NCBI GenBank assembly: GCA_003586115.2
Contig: QVOM02000126.1
Coordinates: 58,526,526 to 58,590,525 of the forward strand
Length of the DNA: 64,000 bases
Direction: 5' to 3'
Source of the DNA: Salvator merianae
Lineage: Eukaryota > Chordata > Lepidosauria > Squamata > Teiidae
Part shown: piece by piece, positions 21,455 through 33,040 of the stretch
Layout of the letters: each line of letters begins with the position of its first letter
Numbering within the stretch: position 1 is the stretch's first letter
Program-made: the position numbers and the translations under genes
The notes under the pieces: model-generated
Seen by the model: the letters and a program-made list of their open reading frames with translations, nothing else
The model's database searches: none
Told to the model about the DNA's origin: nothing

Positions 21455-22077
21455 TGTAATGTCCCAGGCGGGCGTCCGAATAAGCAAGCCAAGCTGAAGA
21501 GTCCAAGGAGAAGAGGCAGAAACTTTATCAAACAGTCCTTTATCAAAGCCGGTAAATCAGTCAGGAATTCAAACAGGCACAGACAGCAGGAATTTCTCAG
21601 GAGGATAACAAGGTTGCTTCCTCAGCTATGCTCTGAGCAGCGCAGATTTAAATAACGCTGTGAGACACCTGTGAGTTCAAGGGTGGGGCTCTCCGAGCCC
21701 TATATGAACGGGTCTGGCGTCTCTCTCTCTCCTTTTCTGCCCGAAAATGCGCATGTGAAGGAGGAGGTGAGTCCGCATCCCAATCACTCCCAGCCGCAGC
21801 ATTCTCAGCTGCGTCTGTCGACACCAGCTTGTTTACCCCCAGATCTTCCCCTTCACTAGCTTTGGACCCCGGAGGAGGGTCATCTTCCCCCTCGCTCGAT
21901 TCAGTCTCTGGAGGAGGAATTCCTCGTAGCCGACTTGACTGATGAGGCATCGCATCCTTATGGCTCCACATCAGGCAACTGCATTATCATGAAGCCATCC
22001 TCATCCATGCTGAGATCCCTAGGATGAGCTGGGAGAGTAATTCCTGAAGTCAGTGTATACTAATTCATTCCATTACA
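21455..22077 (-). mobile_element. Candidate solo LTR of an LTR retroelement
   Basis: The 623-bp block begins TGTAATG and ends CATTACA, matching inverted ends typical of LTRs. On the minus strand it has a TATA-like TATTTAAAT at about 21648-21656, followed by a 190-bp R/U5-like segment ending CGCCTGGGACATTACA. The U3-like part contains an acidic 107-codon frame (21971-21648) with motifs RLRGIPPPETESSEGEDD and RERRQTRSYRARR, which could be a leftover of a gag or pol C-terminus. A target duplication was not evident, and no second copy is in the window. Solo-LTR status is inferred. Confidence 0.5.
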
Positions 22078-23546
22078 GTGCCTCCTCACTCCAAAATGGA
22101 GAACTAAACCATGCCTAGTTTTATGCTTCTTTGCTATCTTGTGTTTTTGACAAGAGTGTTTCAATTTATATTTCTTTTTATTGCCATTGGTTATCCATTG
22201 GTCGAAGGTGGGATACCGCATCAAAGGTGAAAGTAACATGGTGGATATAATGCCAAGACAAGGAATATTTTGCCCATCTTGACAACAAATAGAATATGAT
22301 GGACTGATTCAGGAGCATGTAAAGTGTGCTTATAGCCATGTTAAAAATGGTACTCTGCATTAGTTAATCAGGAGAAATCATTACCTCTGGCTCGATATTC
22401 ATAGTAAGCTATGCAGATTTGAACTTCTGGTTCACCCATAAATGCACAAATGTTGAGAGTTCAGCTAGATAATTGTAGGGTGTTGGGAGGCAACTATTTG
22501 AATTTAACTATCTCTATGTGTTTTTAATCTTTTATTCAGTTCTGCTGTAATAAACGTGTGTATCGTAATAAGTCACAAATAGTTTTTTCACAAGTTAGAA
22601 TCTAACATTGACTTCACTTCTTTAACCTTCATCAATACACTTGAACAATTAGGCAACCTGTGGGTAGTAGAGTTTTCTTTTATTATTAATCCCTACAGCT
22701 GAACTGTATACCATATTGGTCTGATTCCTGCAGAGATTTTTTTCCCCCAGAGAGAGGAATGTCCCAAAATTGTCAAATTACATTACCTGATCATATTTTT
22801 CAAACTGCATAAAAAAAAATGCATGTACACTTTCACTTGGCTGGAGTGCAAAGTATCCATACTGATGAGGGTTAAAAAAGAGAGAGAAATAAATTATCAG
22901 AGTCATACAGTAGCACAAAGAAACCATTAATGTTCATTTAAAATACAGTAGAGAATACTGGCTTGGGTTGTGATGCATTGTTAGCATCAGCAAAAGTTTT
23001 ATTATTTCATGATAGTTTAATGAAATAGATTCATTTTCTGCCCCCAAGAAAAATACAGTGAGAAAGACAGATTGAAAAAAGGAATTAAGAAAAAGACATG
23101 TGAGAACGCCAAGGAACTGAGGCAATAAAATATATTATTACAATAGCCAGTGGCTATTATTTATGAGCCTTGAAAATAAAATCAATATTCTACCTTAATA
23201 TGTGCATCCTACTTCACACGTTGCTTGGAGCAAAGAATATTGAAAGTAATATGTAACCACATGAGGATCAAGTTCTGTCCAAACTTGACATTATTTGATT
23301 TTCAGCTCTGCTTAAGCATGCATGTTTTCAGCACAATTTGCTTGGAGTTGTCTTCATCATGTCATCACTCCCAGCTCATACTTTCATAGCACCATCTATA
23401 TGGCATTGCCCTCATCAGATTTCTAACTTGTACATTTCCTCAGTTTAACTGAGATTTTCCTTAATTAAAAAAATGTACAAATAAAACTTACCTGTTTCTT
23501 ATTCATAACGAATGACCCATTTGGCTTCATCTAGATAGATACTTAG
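22078..23546. other. Unassigned AT-rich sequence
   Basis: No repeat family, tandem array or exon-like frame is recognised. Confidence 0.5.
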
Positions 23547-23681
23547 GCTGCAGCCAGGTGTCACTTATTTAATCTGCCCTATTTGGTTATTCCAGGATAA
23601 AGCATGGATATACTGGAATATCCATGCTTTTCTCGAATATCCCAAAAATAGAGAAATAAGTATGCAACGTCTGGACGCAGC
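23547..23681. mobile_element. Short palindromic MITE
   Basis: The left end GCTGCAGCCAGGTGTCACTTATTT pairs with the right end AAATAAGTATGCAACGTCTGGACGCAGC. The inner arms AAAGCATGGATATTCC-like and GGAATATCCATGCTTT pair across a short centre. The length is 135 bp. Confidence 0.75.
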
Positions 23682-24022
23682 ATTATTCTGATAATCCTTG
23701 GTGATAGTATTAATACTATTTTTACAGCTCTTCTATTGGATAGCAGGCTAGGTTGTGCACCAACAAAGTCGTTCCAGCACCAGGAACAGCTCTCAAAATT
23801 GGCTCCTGTATGAACTTGATTTCGCCACTAAGGAGGTGGAATTCCTTTGACAACAGCAGCTCTACACCCCAACATGCCAGTCTATGCTGGTGCTGTGCCT
23901 AATGGTTAATGCTGGTAAACACTGCTGCATTCATTCTTGCAAGTGCCCAGTAATGCACTCTGCTCCATCCAAATCCCCAGGTGAGTTAAACTGATCTATC
24001 ATTTAGCAACACCACAAAGTAG

Positions 24023-24047
24023 GGCTGGCTGGCTGGCTGGCTGGCTG
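24023..24047. repeat. (GGCT)n microsatellite
   Basis: Six GGCT units. Confidence 0.9.
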
Positions 24048-24344
24048 ACATGACAGGTCCAAATCTGATGGATGAATGAAGGTTCAGCAGTGACATTAGT
24101 CATTAACTGGCTACTCTTCCTTCTTTCATAAGAGTAACTCCCAGTGCCGTACTTCCCTCTATCATACATGGAGTCAATAGGAGCACTTCCCCATTCTCTT
24201 CCTCGCATTTGTTCGATGCAACACATTTCCAGGTCCCCATTCTCGTGAGTTATGTAATCACGGATAGTCATCAGAGTGGCACATGCTCTCATTCCTGGTT
24301 TGGACTGGTGTTCTGGTATAATATTTAAGTGTGCATTTCTGCCA

Positions 24345-24415
24345 TTATGTCCTGCCTTTCATCTGAAGATTTCAAGGTGACAAAAATTATTCTCTGCCTC
24401 TCCATTTTATTAGGT
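24345..24415 (-). mobile_element. Possible L2-type LINE 3' end (antisense)
   Basis: TCCTGCCTTTCATCTGAAGATTTCAAGGTGACAAAAATTATT resembles the reverse complement of an L2 tail (CACCTTGA...GGGCAGGA). The tail repeat is missing. Confidence 0.35.
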
Positions 24416-25063
24416 AGGCATAATGTGCAAATGCTCTTTTTGCCTTTGCTTTATCTGGTTTGAGACCACAGAGACTGCAGCCTCAATGGGAGCTCATGCA
24501 AAGCAACAGCAAATCTATTAGGCACAGTGCTGAAGTTTAGATTCTTGCTTAGGCTTCATGTTGACATCTAGGCTTCATCCCCTTGGCAGAGATGACAGAG
24601 GGAAGATGCGCAGATCTAGGATGTCGATGATATACTGAGCAATTGGAAATAGATGTAGCCAGCTGCAGGGGAAATCTATCAAAAAGTAAAGATGGTGACA
24701 AGATGTGAATGTAAGTAACAGGTAAACAGCACCTTTGTTTTTCTTTTGTCCTTGTGCTGACAACATATCTGAAGCAATTTTCACCCTTGTGCCAATTCAG
24801 AATGTCCGTCTTGACATTCAGTAGGAGACTGACTTTTAGATATCTTCTGAGTTAGTTTGAGTGTGTGTGTATGAACCTTTGTGTATTCAAAAATATATAT
24901 GGCTGGACTCCAGGTGGTAAGACAGGCACAAATGCAAACGATAAAGTATTAATTTATCCTTGGGGGCCTGGCAACTGCAGCTCTGTGAACAGGACTGGGA
25001 ATTATAATTTTTTCTGAATGTTTAAATACCAACAGTTATTGACCATTAACAAAACACTATTGG

Positions 25064-25100
<37 letters not shown>

Positions 25101-25972
25101 TGGTTCTGTCCCAGAACAGTATCTGAGGAAATGGTTTAACACAAACAAGCGGGATAACTTAGAATGACAGACTGGAATTGTCTTTATGTGCTTTGGGGAA
25201 ACTAATTCCCTGCCCATATCTCAAGCCTGGTATCATTTGGCTGCAGTGATTAGCTCTGCAAATGCTGTTGTCACACCTCTGAGAGATCTGACAAAGACAA
25301 GCTGAAGCATGGAAGTTCCTATCAGTATGTGAATGTCTTTTAAGGTGCTGAAATTCTCAGTCCCCAAGCACTTTTGGTCACATGACTAATGAGTGCAAAA
25401 TTCATTTTATTAGAATCTAACATCCACTTTGCTCAGTTGTTTTTGATTATATTATTACCTTGCGGTTGTAGACTTAGAAACAAAAGGAAGAAAATAAAAA
25501 TAAAACATTTTAATGTTTTATTTGCTTTTTGTGGTAGAGAATTTTGGTTCTGCATTTTGCCTGCTACATATCACTGCCCTCCTTTACTTATCAAAGAAGC
25601 AATTTGTTTCATTGAATGCACAGTGTTTCTGTAGTAGTGATTAATAATCAATGGCCCTAAAATATACTTCTTTGGGGGCACTGCACAGTATCTTGGATGC
25701 AACTGTAAGCAAACCTTTAAACCTTCATGAGAACTCCATCTCATCCCTGCTGAAATCTGAAGTGACACCTCTGAGTTTAGTTTCAATAGCATGAATTTCC
25801 ACACAATGAATAACAAACCAATTAAATAATAGCAAGCAGTTGGGCAAGACTAGCAATCCATTGTGATTTTGCTTATCCATAAGTGTCTTATGTTTCTCCA
25901 AAACTTACATATCTTCAGATGGAACAGAATTACTTGACACTAGGTATTATTTGTAGAGCCTGTCCTTTAACC
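24416..25972. other. Unassigned; 35-bp poly(T) at 25065-25099
   Basis: The T tract is a pure homopolymer and could be the poly(A) tail of a minus-strand retroinsertion, but no element body is recognised to its right. The rest shows nothing. Confidence 0.5.
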
Positions 25973-26332
25973 AGGGCCTATTTGTGCTTGCCAGCATAGA
26001 ATGGTATAATGCTGGAACAGAGTCAGCCCACCTACCATGACAGTGGCCATGGAAAAGTCCAGTCTCTGTCATGGGATATGTGGACATGGTGCACGACTGT
26101 GCAGCAGCCCTGCAGCCTGCAGCATTCGCACTCAGAAGCAGGTGTGGGTGCTGCTGACAGGGAGAAGTTCAGCTGCTCCTGTTCAAGCTGTGGACAACAG
26201 TTTAACTGTCCACAGCTAGCAGTTTTGTGGAGGGGCTGCAGACGCTCTCAAACACTGGGGTCTCCGCAAAATGTGGACACACTGTGCTAGTGTACATCCA
26301 AATGCTCACTAGCACAAAGTGTGAACAGGCCT
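25973..26332 (+). mobile_element. MITE family B, copy 2
   Basis: The ends AGGGCCTATTTGTGCTT and CACAAAGTGTGAACAGGCC are inverted repeats. The body shows the family marks (GGTGCACGACTGTGCAGC, GTTCAGCTGCTCC, ACAGCTAGCAGTTTTGTGG, CCGCAAAATGTGGACACACTGTGCTAGTG). No coding capacity. Confidence 0.75.
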
Positions 26333-26599
26333 GCAGTCTGTTATTTTGCAATGAAAAGGAAAAGCTCATACTGTAAATGACCCACATTTTGAATCTGTTT
26401 ATGTGCTATATGGTAGGTTCTGCACATATACCTTAGTCACACACTGCAGAGGATGGAGCTGGTGTGGAATAAGCATTCCAGGCCAGGAACGTGATGGAGC
26501 AGCACAGAGCATGCTGAATGCCATCTGCATGACAGCTGCCCAATTCCAACCTTACTCCAGTGCTATGGAACAAAACTTTCCCAGGCTTGAGGTTGCAGA

Positions 26600-27610
26600 C
26601 CATGGACCTATCCCTATGGCCCCTGGAAATGGCCTCAGAATCAAAGCCTTGTTTTTTAATATCTACCTTAAGCTGCTAAGAGAAGTCATCAAGGGGTTTA
26701 GAGAGGGGTGCCATCAGTATGCAGATGACACTCAGCCCTACATCTCTGTTGCAACTGAATCAGGTGAGGCAGTTCAGTGTCTTGGGGCAGTGTCTTGGGG
26801 CAGTGATGGGTTGGATGCAGTCTAACAGGTTGAAGTTGGTCCCAGACAAGATTGAGGTCCTGCATATTGTGGACTTCCAAATCACGGAAGTGAACAGATC
26901 ACGTGCTCTTGATTGGATTACCCTTCCCTGTAGAGAACAGGTGAGAAATCTAGGCATAATCATAGACTCTCACCTCTCACATGCGTTTTGGGTGGCAGTT
27001 GTGGCCAGGAACACCTACTGCCATTTGTGGATGGCTAAACAGCTAAAATCCTTCCTTGACAGGGAGCACTTGTGCACAGTCATTCAGGGACATTGTTCTC
27101 CAGAATAGAGTACTGCTGTTCCCCCTATGTTGGTCTCTCCCTGTGGATGATCCAGAAGGTAGCAACTGGTGCAAAATGCAGTGGCTAGATTGTTGCTGGG
27201 CCTTTCCAGCAGCTCCCATATAACACCAGTTCTTAAAAAGCTGCATTGGCTGCCACTTTGGTTTTGGATCCAACTCAGGGTTCTGCTGCTGACTTGTGAA
27301 GCTCAGGATGACTTGGGTCCCTTGTACTTGGAGGAATGCCTCCTCCCATATCAATTGGCCTGAGAACTAAGGTCTGCTGGGAAGACTCTCCTCATGGCTC
27401 CACCATTCTATATACATATATTTGGCCAAGTATGCATGGCTGAGTCGAGAAGAAGGGCTTTCTCAATCATGGACCCCAAACTATGGAACGGTGTCCCCAT
27501 TGAGGTATGGCAGGCAACGACATTAACCACCTTCCCTTGCACTGTAACATTCCTTCAACATCCAAGAGCCACTGTGGCACATTTAGAATTTACCTGCCAC
27601 TGAAGTCACC
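26600..27610 (+). mobile_element. L2 LINE ORF2 fragment (RT YADD to C-terminus)
   Basis: The frame from 26630 reads LFFNIYLKLLREVIKGF, then CHQYADDTQPYISVATESGE with an intact YADD catalytic box (about 26716-26727), and changes frame at a 13-bp tandem duplication (CAGTGTCTTGGGG, 26775-26800). It continues QSNRLKLVPDKIEVL, LGIIIDSHLSH, and after stops NAVARLLLGLSSSSHITPVLKKLHWLPL and GPLYLEECLLPY, ending with WNGVPIEV near 27490. The endonuclease and N-terminal RT are absent. Dead copy. Confidence 0.9.
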
Positions 27611-28787
27611 CTTGTGGCAGCTTCTGGCCTCCCACCCCAGATCCCACCTCTTTTCTGGATGCAGTCTCTGTTAACAAAGCCAGGAATTTTTCTTGGCCGA
27701 TAACAGGATTGTGCTTGGTTGGCTTTTATCAAAAGCCAACCAAGGCAAAAATATAAGAGTAGAAACAGAAGTTAAAAGCAATAAAATGTTATTGAAACAG
27801 TCCATGCTCATAATACATGCACTCTGGTCCTACCACTAGCAGCTGGAGAGAGCTTCAATATCTGTAACTACTGAGAATGTGCTGATGCAAATTATAGGAT
27901 GATACATCTTTTCTTTGCCTGAATGCACATTTGGTTTCACGCATCAGATCAACCCATTCGGACACAGTTAAAGGAATTGTTGAAGAAAAAAAAACCCAAT
28001 AAACTTGGAATGTATTTCCATGACATTTCAAGCATTTCCAAGCCTAGCACAAATTTATCATTGTCAGGATAAAGAGAATCCCCTTAAAATGCTTGGCCAC
28101 ACTGTTTTCCAGATGACTCTTCAAAAACATTTTGGTGGCCCTATAGGGCTGGAAGTTTGATATTTCCTTCCAAAAATCAGTTGGCTGGAAGAATAGAGCC
28201 CTCTTCAAACACCTGAAAGAATTTCACATGGAAAAAGATCCAGACCTGTTCTCTGTTATCCCAGAAAACAGGACATGAAATTATGGCAACAACGGAAGAT
28301 CCAAGGAGAGCTAAAATATCATTTGAGACAGCTGCAGCAAACAAGAGTTCATTTCTAAATCACTTCTTCCGAACTCTCAATCACTTACTCTGCTGATAGC
28401 TTGTAATCCTCCCTTGCTCCAAATGTCCGTGATGCCACTGTCTTCATATCCTTTGCCAAAGAAGACTGGCTGAACTTCCCCCCTCCTTGAATTGCAACCA
28501 AAGTGTCATCTTAGTGTTACCACGTCTGCTCATATCCAGTTCAAGGAATTTGAGAAGAGCCAGTCAACCCAGTAGGAAAGGAGAACATCTGCTTCCCAGA
28601 TGGTACTTCCCAAGGTGAGATCCTGCATTGCTATTGTGCTCTGCTGTTGCTGCTGCTGTCTGTAAAATGTATGTAAAAGAACTGGCCAGGCCTAAAGACT
28701 GTTCAGCACAGTCACTGACTTGTCTGTTTATTTGTGTTATTTTCATGGCTATGTTTGTCATGCATTTATTTTGAATACTTGTAATTA
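27611..28787. other. Unassigned; perfect 13-bp palindrome at 27715-27743
   Basis: TTGGTTGGCTTTT and AAAAGCCAACCAA flank a 3-bp spacer. Nothing else in the interval is recognised. Confidence 0.5.
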
Positions 28788-29893
28788 GGCTTGTGCCAAA
28801 CTGTGGTTCGCTCTTAGCGAACCACCCAAAGAGGGCTAAGACTGTTTGATGTTGCATCATGCAGTCCTAGTGAGGATCTGCTCTGTCACCACTTTCTGAT
28901 CCCAGGCTTCCCAATGCATCCCTGACTACTCCCAGATGTACTCCAGCCTGGGAAATAGGAAGCAGAGACAGATCATGGAGCAGGTGTGTTCACCATTTAA
29001 TTTACCTGGTCCTCACCTGCCCTTTACCTTGCCATTGATGTCAAAGATGGTTCCACATATGCAATGCAGCACCTAAGGCAGTTTTTGCATGTGCATCTAG
29101 GTACATGATGCAGAGGCAGGTCTTGGTCCAGATCCCAGCCTTCTTTAGAGGCTGGAGTACAAAACTCCCCCAGCACTCTGAGGTTGCAGGGTAGTTTAAT
29201 TTTTATGGCATGTTTACAAACAGCCCATTTCTGGGGCCACCTCTAGAGCCCAGTAGACCAGTTTTAAGTGGTCTTGCACTGGACCACAGTTTTGCACTAG
29301 GGAGTACTCCAAGCCAAAGTTTTGTGCAGTCAAAACATTCCCCAGGAGGCATGGCCTCCCTGGAACTGCTCTACTGGCCCCATCCAGAAAGAGGGAATAT
29401 GGCGTCTTTACGGCTCCATTATGTGGGATCACCGCACATATCTATTGCAACCCCATCATAGCTATATTATATCCCCTCTAAAACATGCAATAGACTATTT
29501 TGAGAAAACCCGACTCTCGTGGTGGGTTTTCCCAAAATAATGCTATTACTTCCTTTCTGGACAGAGCCACCATCTTAGCTGTGGCCACCACACATGCATG
29601 GAGGCCAGAAAGACGGCACCGCATGCACAGTTGTCACAATCGCACATTTCCAGTTATTTCATGTCAGTGAAATACCCGGATATGCAAACACTGAAACATT
29701 CACAGACAGCATGGGCCCCCATGCTGTCTAGCCAATAGTTGATCATTAGGGACTTTTTTCTGGAATATTCCATTAGTACAATATTTAGCCGGCATCTGGA
29801 GTCAGCTGCTGAGTTCCCTGGCAGCAGCTAGCATGGTCAAAATGGCCCTTTTGGGGTGGTTCACTAAGAGGGAACCACAGTTTCTCACAAGCC
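28788..29893. mobile_element. 1.1-kb TIR DNA transposon (non-autonomous)
   Basis: The left end (28788-28836) GGCTTGTGCCAAACTGTGGTTCGCTCTTAGCGAACCACCC pairs with the right end (29847-29893) GGGGTGGTTCACTAAGAGGGAACCACAGTTTCTCACAAGCC. These are about 45-bp terminal inverted repeats with a few mismatches. The element is flanked by TA on both sides (28786-28787, 29894-29895), consistent with a TA-targeting superfamily or with TIRs starting TAGG. The interior has no transposase frame and contains a family A MITE. Superfamily is not assigned. Confidence 0.75.
29376..29735. mobile_element. Palindromic MITE family A, copy 3 (nested)
   Basis: GGCCCCATCCAGAAAG end, inner palindrome (GTGGGATCACCGCACA...TTGCAACCCCAT), GAGAAAACCCGACTCTCG and GGGTTTTCCCAAAATAATG, then a GCATGCACAG segment. 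It lies inside the 28788-29893 TIR element. Confidence 0.6.
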
Positions 29894-29897
29894 TATT

Positions 29898-30002
29898 TTT
29901 AATTCCATGTATATTTTTTACTTGTTTTGTGCTTTCTTTGTTAGTGGCATTTCCTAGGGATGGAAAAGCAGGCTATAAATAATAAATGAAATGAAATGAA
30001 AA
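29898..30002 (+). mobile_element. LINE (L2-like) 3' end with (ATGAA)n tail
   Basis: TTTTTAATTCCATGTATATTTTTTAC, GATGGAAAAGCAGGCTATAAATAATAAATGAAATGAAATGAAA is the usual 3' end with a simple-repeat tail. Confidence 0.6.
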
Positions 30003-30721
30003 TCACCCATGAAATGAAATCTTCAGGACATTATTTTTGCATTATATTCTTTCAAAAACACATTCCTAATACCTCTCCACAGATTTTAGATATCAGATTT
30101 CTAAAAGGCCTGTATTCCCTTATAATTAGAGGACTGACGTGCACCTTTTTATTTGATGATGGAGAAATAAATTCTGCTCCTGGTGTGTTCTCTTCTGTAA
30201 AGTATAGCCAGCAATATAAGAACAGGAAAGATTATAAATCCCTCCACAGCAAACATAATGTATTCCCTTTACAATGTGAAAATGGAAAAGGCAAAAGCAA
30301 CACATAGACAAATACTTTGTATTTGGGTACACAATAAATCATGATGCAAATATGATTTGTCATCTCTGATGGATTTATTGATGGACTTCTGACTGTCATT
30401 ACGTATAGATTGCTTAGAAAACTGGACATTTATCTTTGAAGCAGAAGCACAGCAGAGAAGTTTATTTGATATTTTTTAAAAGTCAGCTAGAATTTATTGT
30501 GATCTGAAACTCTCTTTTGTTTGACCTATAAATCACTTACTTGCATACAAGACTACTTACCAATATTTCATACTTCTTAAAAAAGAAAGCAAGTTTTTTT
30601 CTTAGCTTAGAAATTTGTCACCAAGTTAAACTAATTCACACATGCATACGCATTACTCAGATGATTAACACATGGGGAGGCCCATAAACACAAGGATGTT
30701 ATATCAGCAGATTAGAACAGC
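30003..30721. other. Unassigned AT-rich sequence
   Basis: No repeat or exon is recognised. TATTTGATGATGGAGAAATAAATTC near 30150 reads like unique sequence. Confidence 0.5.
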
Positions 30722-30912
30722 AGCATGTGGGAAAGTAGTGATGGATGGTGCCCATTCTGCCCGGTGAGATGAAGGGCACGGCAGAGCCATGGTTGACTGT
30801 TTGAGCGTCTCTATGCAGTTTTCTTGGGATTGCCTACTTCCAGGGAGAGGTTGGGGATCGAACCAGCAACCCTCTGCTTTCAGGCAGTGTGCTCTACCAC
30901 TGAGCTGCAGCC
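30722..30912 (-). mobile_element. tRNA-derived SINE
   Basis: On the minus strand it starts GGCTGCAGCTCAGTGGTAGAGC, a near-perfect tRNA 5' end with A box. Box B GGTTCGATCCC is the complement of 30854-30864. The tRNA-like head is followed by TCTCCCTGGAAGTAGGCAATCCC and a tRNA-unrelated body to about 30722. The head resembles an Ala-type tRNA of the kind that founded several vertebrate SINE families. A tRNA gene proper is ruled out because the acceptor 3' strand is missing. Confidence 0.85.
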
Positions 30913-30956
30913 ACTAGCATGGGAGATCAGAATAGGTAGAACACATGGTGAGACCA

Positions 30957-31269
30957 GGGGCCTGTTTGTACTTTAGTACGAGTGAGCATGAAGATGGTCA
31001 CTAGCACAGTGTGTCTGCATTTGGCCAAGTCCCTAGCAATCTGGACTCCTCCCAATATGCAGCATTCACACCTACTTCCAGGTGCAAATGCTGCAGTTGT
31101 GCACTGTGTCTCACAGCCACTGTCATGGCGGACGACCACCATGCACAACACTGCAAGTGCTGGAAGCCCATTTCCAGGCTGTTCCAGATCTTGCAATGAG
31201 GATGGCCTCCACACCGCAGGGACTGTTCCCATTAATTACCCCATTCTAAGTGGAAAGTGCGAACAGGCC
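30957..31269 (+). mobile_element. MITE family B, copy 3
   Basis: The ends GGGGCCTGTTTGTACTTTAG and GGAAAGTGCGAACAGGCC are inverted repeats. The body carries GTGAGCAT, GCATTCACACCTACTTCCAGGTGC, CACTGTCATGGCGG and GTGCTGGAAGCCCATTTCCAGGCTGTTCC. The 160-codon frame at 30982-31464 runs through it and is a shadow. Confidence 0.85.
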
Positions 31270-32743
31270 TACTGTATGGATTCAATTCTGGGTAGGCACA
31301 CATGGACATTCAGTGCAATGAAGGAAGTGAGCTTTTTGAGCTGTATCCACATGGGTGTAAAGGCTGCTCACAGAGAACAAACAGGTGCTCACACATGCAG
31401 CCCCTATGCCTGCTCAGCTGCCCCAGGAATTACTTTTACGGTAAACTGGGAAAAACAGCTCTGAGGGTGGCTGCAGTGGCTAAGTCCACCTTTCTCAACC
31501 TGTGTGGAAACCTTACATCCTGCCATTTTCATGCCAGTTGGGCCTCCAATGGACTGGAAATATGGCTGGAAGTCTGCCATTTTCAGTCCACTGGATAACC
31601 TACCAGTGCAGGAACAACATAGTTGCAAGGAAAGGTCCCCTCACAACTGCGTTCCATTGAGGAGCAGAAGTTGGGCAAAGTTATTTCCATGCCTCTGTCA
31701 TGTTGCTGTTCCTGTTCCACTTCCCAGAGTGCTCACACCAGGAGCTCACTATGGGGATTTAGCCTGGATGTGGTGAGGCACTGCCCACTTTGTGTTTATG
31801 GGAACTCTGATATCCACACAACTATTATGTTTTGCATCTGAAGTCACTTTCCACATTTAGCTGCCAGTAATCCAGAACACACACATAAATATATGTTCTT
31901 TGGTTGAGTACTGCAAAGGCAAGAGATGCATCACAGCAGACCAACCTTCCATTTGATTTCATGTATTCTCAAGCAGAGTGAGTTGAATTCAGCTGCATCC
32001 TCCTTCTCATGGAAGAACCTTTTTAATTCCCTGGAACTTCTCGGTTTTTCCACACTACCCAGTATACCAGTCCAATGTGAGGCCTAGCCTACTCCTGGAC
32101 CTCTCTCTTCCATGCTCTGAATTTGAAAAGAGAGGCCTCACCCCCTGCTATCACGCTGCAGCAGCATTAGGTGTGACATAGTCCAATTTATGTGACCAAA
32201 AATGGCCACCTAGACCAGGACAGTGGTAGATCTGCTTAAACAAGTTTACTGCTGTCTTACTATTTTGGTTTAGCAGGGAGGTCCATTTCAGTGGTGCACC
32301 AAATCGTGCTGCCAAAATAGGTCCCCTCTTCACAGACCTCTCCCTGCTTTTGCGCTACTCTTAAATTGCGCAATTGCACAAAAATACAATTACAAAGGAA
32401 CAGAAATCATGATCTGCCCTTTAAGAAGCTTTATTGTGTGGTAGATGTGGTATCAAAGTTCTGCTTGTGTAGATATAGCCTGGAGGGTGAGAAGGAACAA
32501 ACAGTGAATGACTAGTAACGCTGCCAAGAATCCATGTTCTGAGACAGCAGTGGGGACATACAAAGGGCAGAGCTTGACTTGCCCGCCCCTGTGAAGTCAA
32601 GATTTGAACACTGGGATTGCAGCCAATCACTGACTGCACAGGGAGGGGGATTTGGCGAGGGGTGGAAACAGAAAATGTATGGTTTCCCATGGCAAGCATG
32701 GGAAACATCAGTGTGAGAGTGAGCAAGTTTGAATTGATTCCAA
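31270..32743. other. Unassigned; MITE-like blocks
   Basis: At 31530-31600 ATGGACTGGAAATATGGCTGGAAGTCTGCCATTTTCAGTCC contains imperfect inverted words. At 32040-32335 CCAAAATAGGTCCC and GTGACCAAAAATGGCC recall the block at 61.1 kb. No gene is recognised. Confidence 0.35.
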
Positions 32744-33040
32744 GGAGGCACGGTAGCGCAGGTGGCTAAGGCACTGATCTTTCAATAGGAGGATCAGAGT
32801 TCAAGGCCCCTGTCTGCCGTGTAGAGGGGATGAGCGCCCTCTACTGGCCTCTAGCTCCAGTCAACCTAGCTGTTCGAAAGCAAGTAATTGCAAGTAGATG
32901 AATAGGGAGCATCACACTGTGTGATGCGGAAGATAGATAGATGTAAGCCTTTGGGCAAAAAATAACCTTGTAAGCCGCTTTGAGTTAGCTTCGGCTGAGA
33001 AAAGTGGGGTATAAAAACCAAGTTCTTCTTCTTCTTCTTC
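32744..33040 (+). mobile_element. Sauria-type SINE
   Basis: A tRNA-related head (GGAGGCACGGTAGCGCAGGTGGCTAAGGCACTG) carries the A-box region and a box B-like GTTCAAGGC at 32799-32807. It is followed by the core GTTCGAAAGCAAGTAATTGCAAGTAGATGAATAGG, the landmark of Sauria SINEs, which are specific to squamates. The LINE-like tail is GTAAGCCGCTTTGAGTTAGC, GGGGTATAAAAACC and (TTC)n. Such SINEs depend on BovB-type LINEs for mobilisation, and a BovB tail is present at 56.6 kb. Family knowledge supports the lineage call. Confidence 0.9.

Noticed and set aside
21648..21971. Host gene with an acidic C-terminus
   Set aside because: It lies wholly inside a segment with LTR-like borders and promoter layout, so a retroelement origin is more likely.
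30850..30912. tRNA gene
   Set aside because: The A and B boxes are good, but there is no acceptor-stem 3' strand and the sequence continues as a SINE body.
30982..31464. 160-codon plus-strand frame, Cys/His-rich
   Set aside because: Two thirds lie within a family B MITE, and similar frames appear in other copies. The Cys/His richness follows from TGC/CAC words of the repeat.
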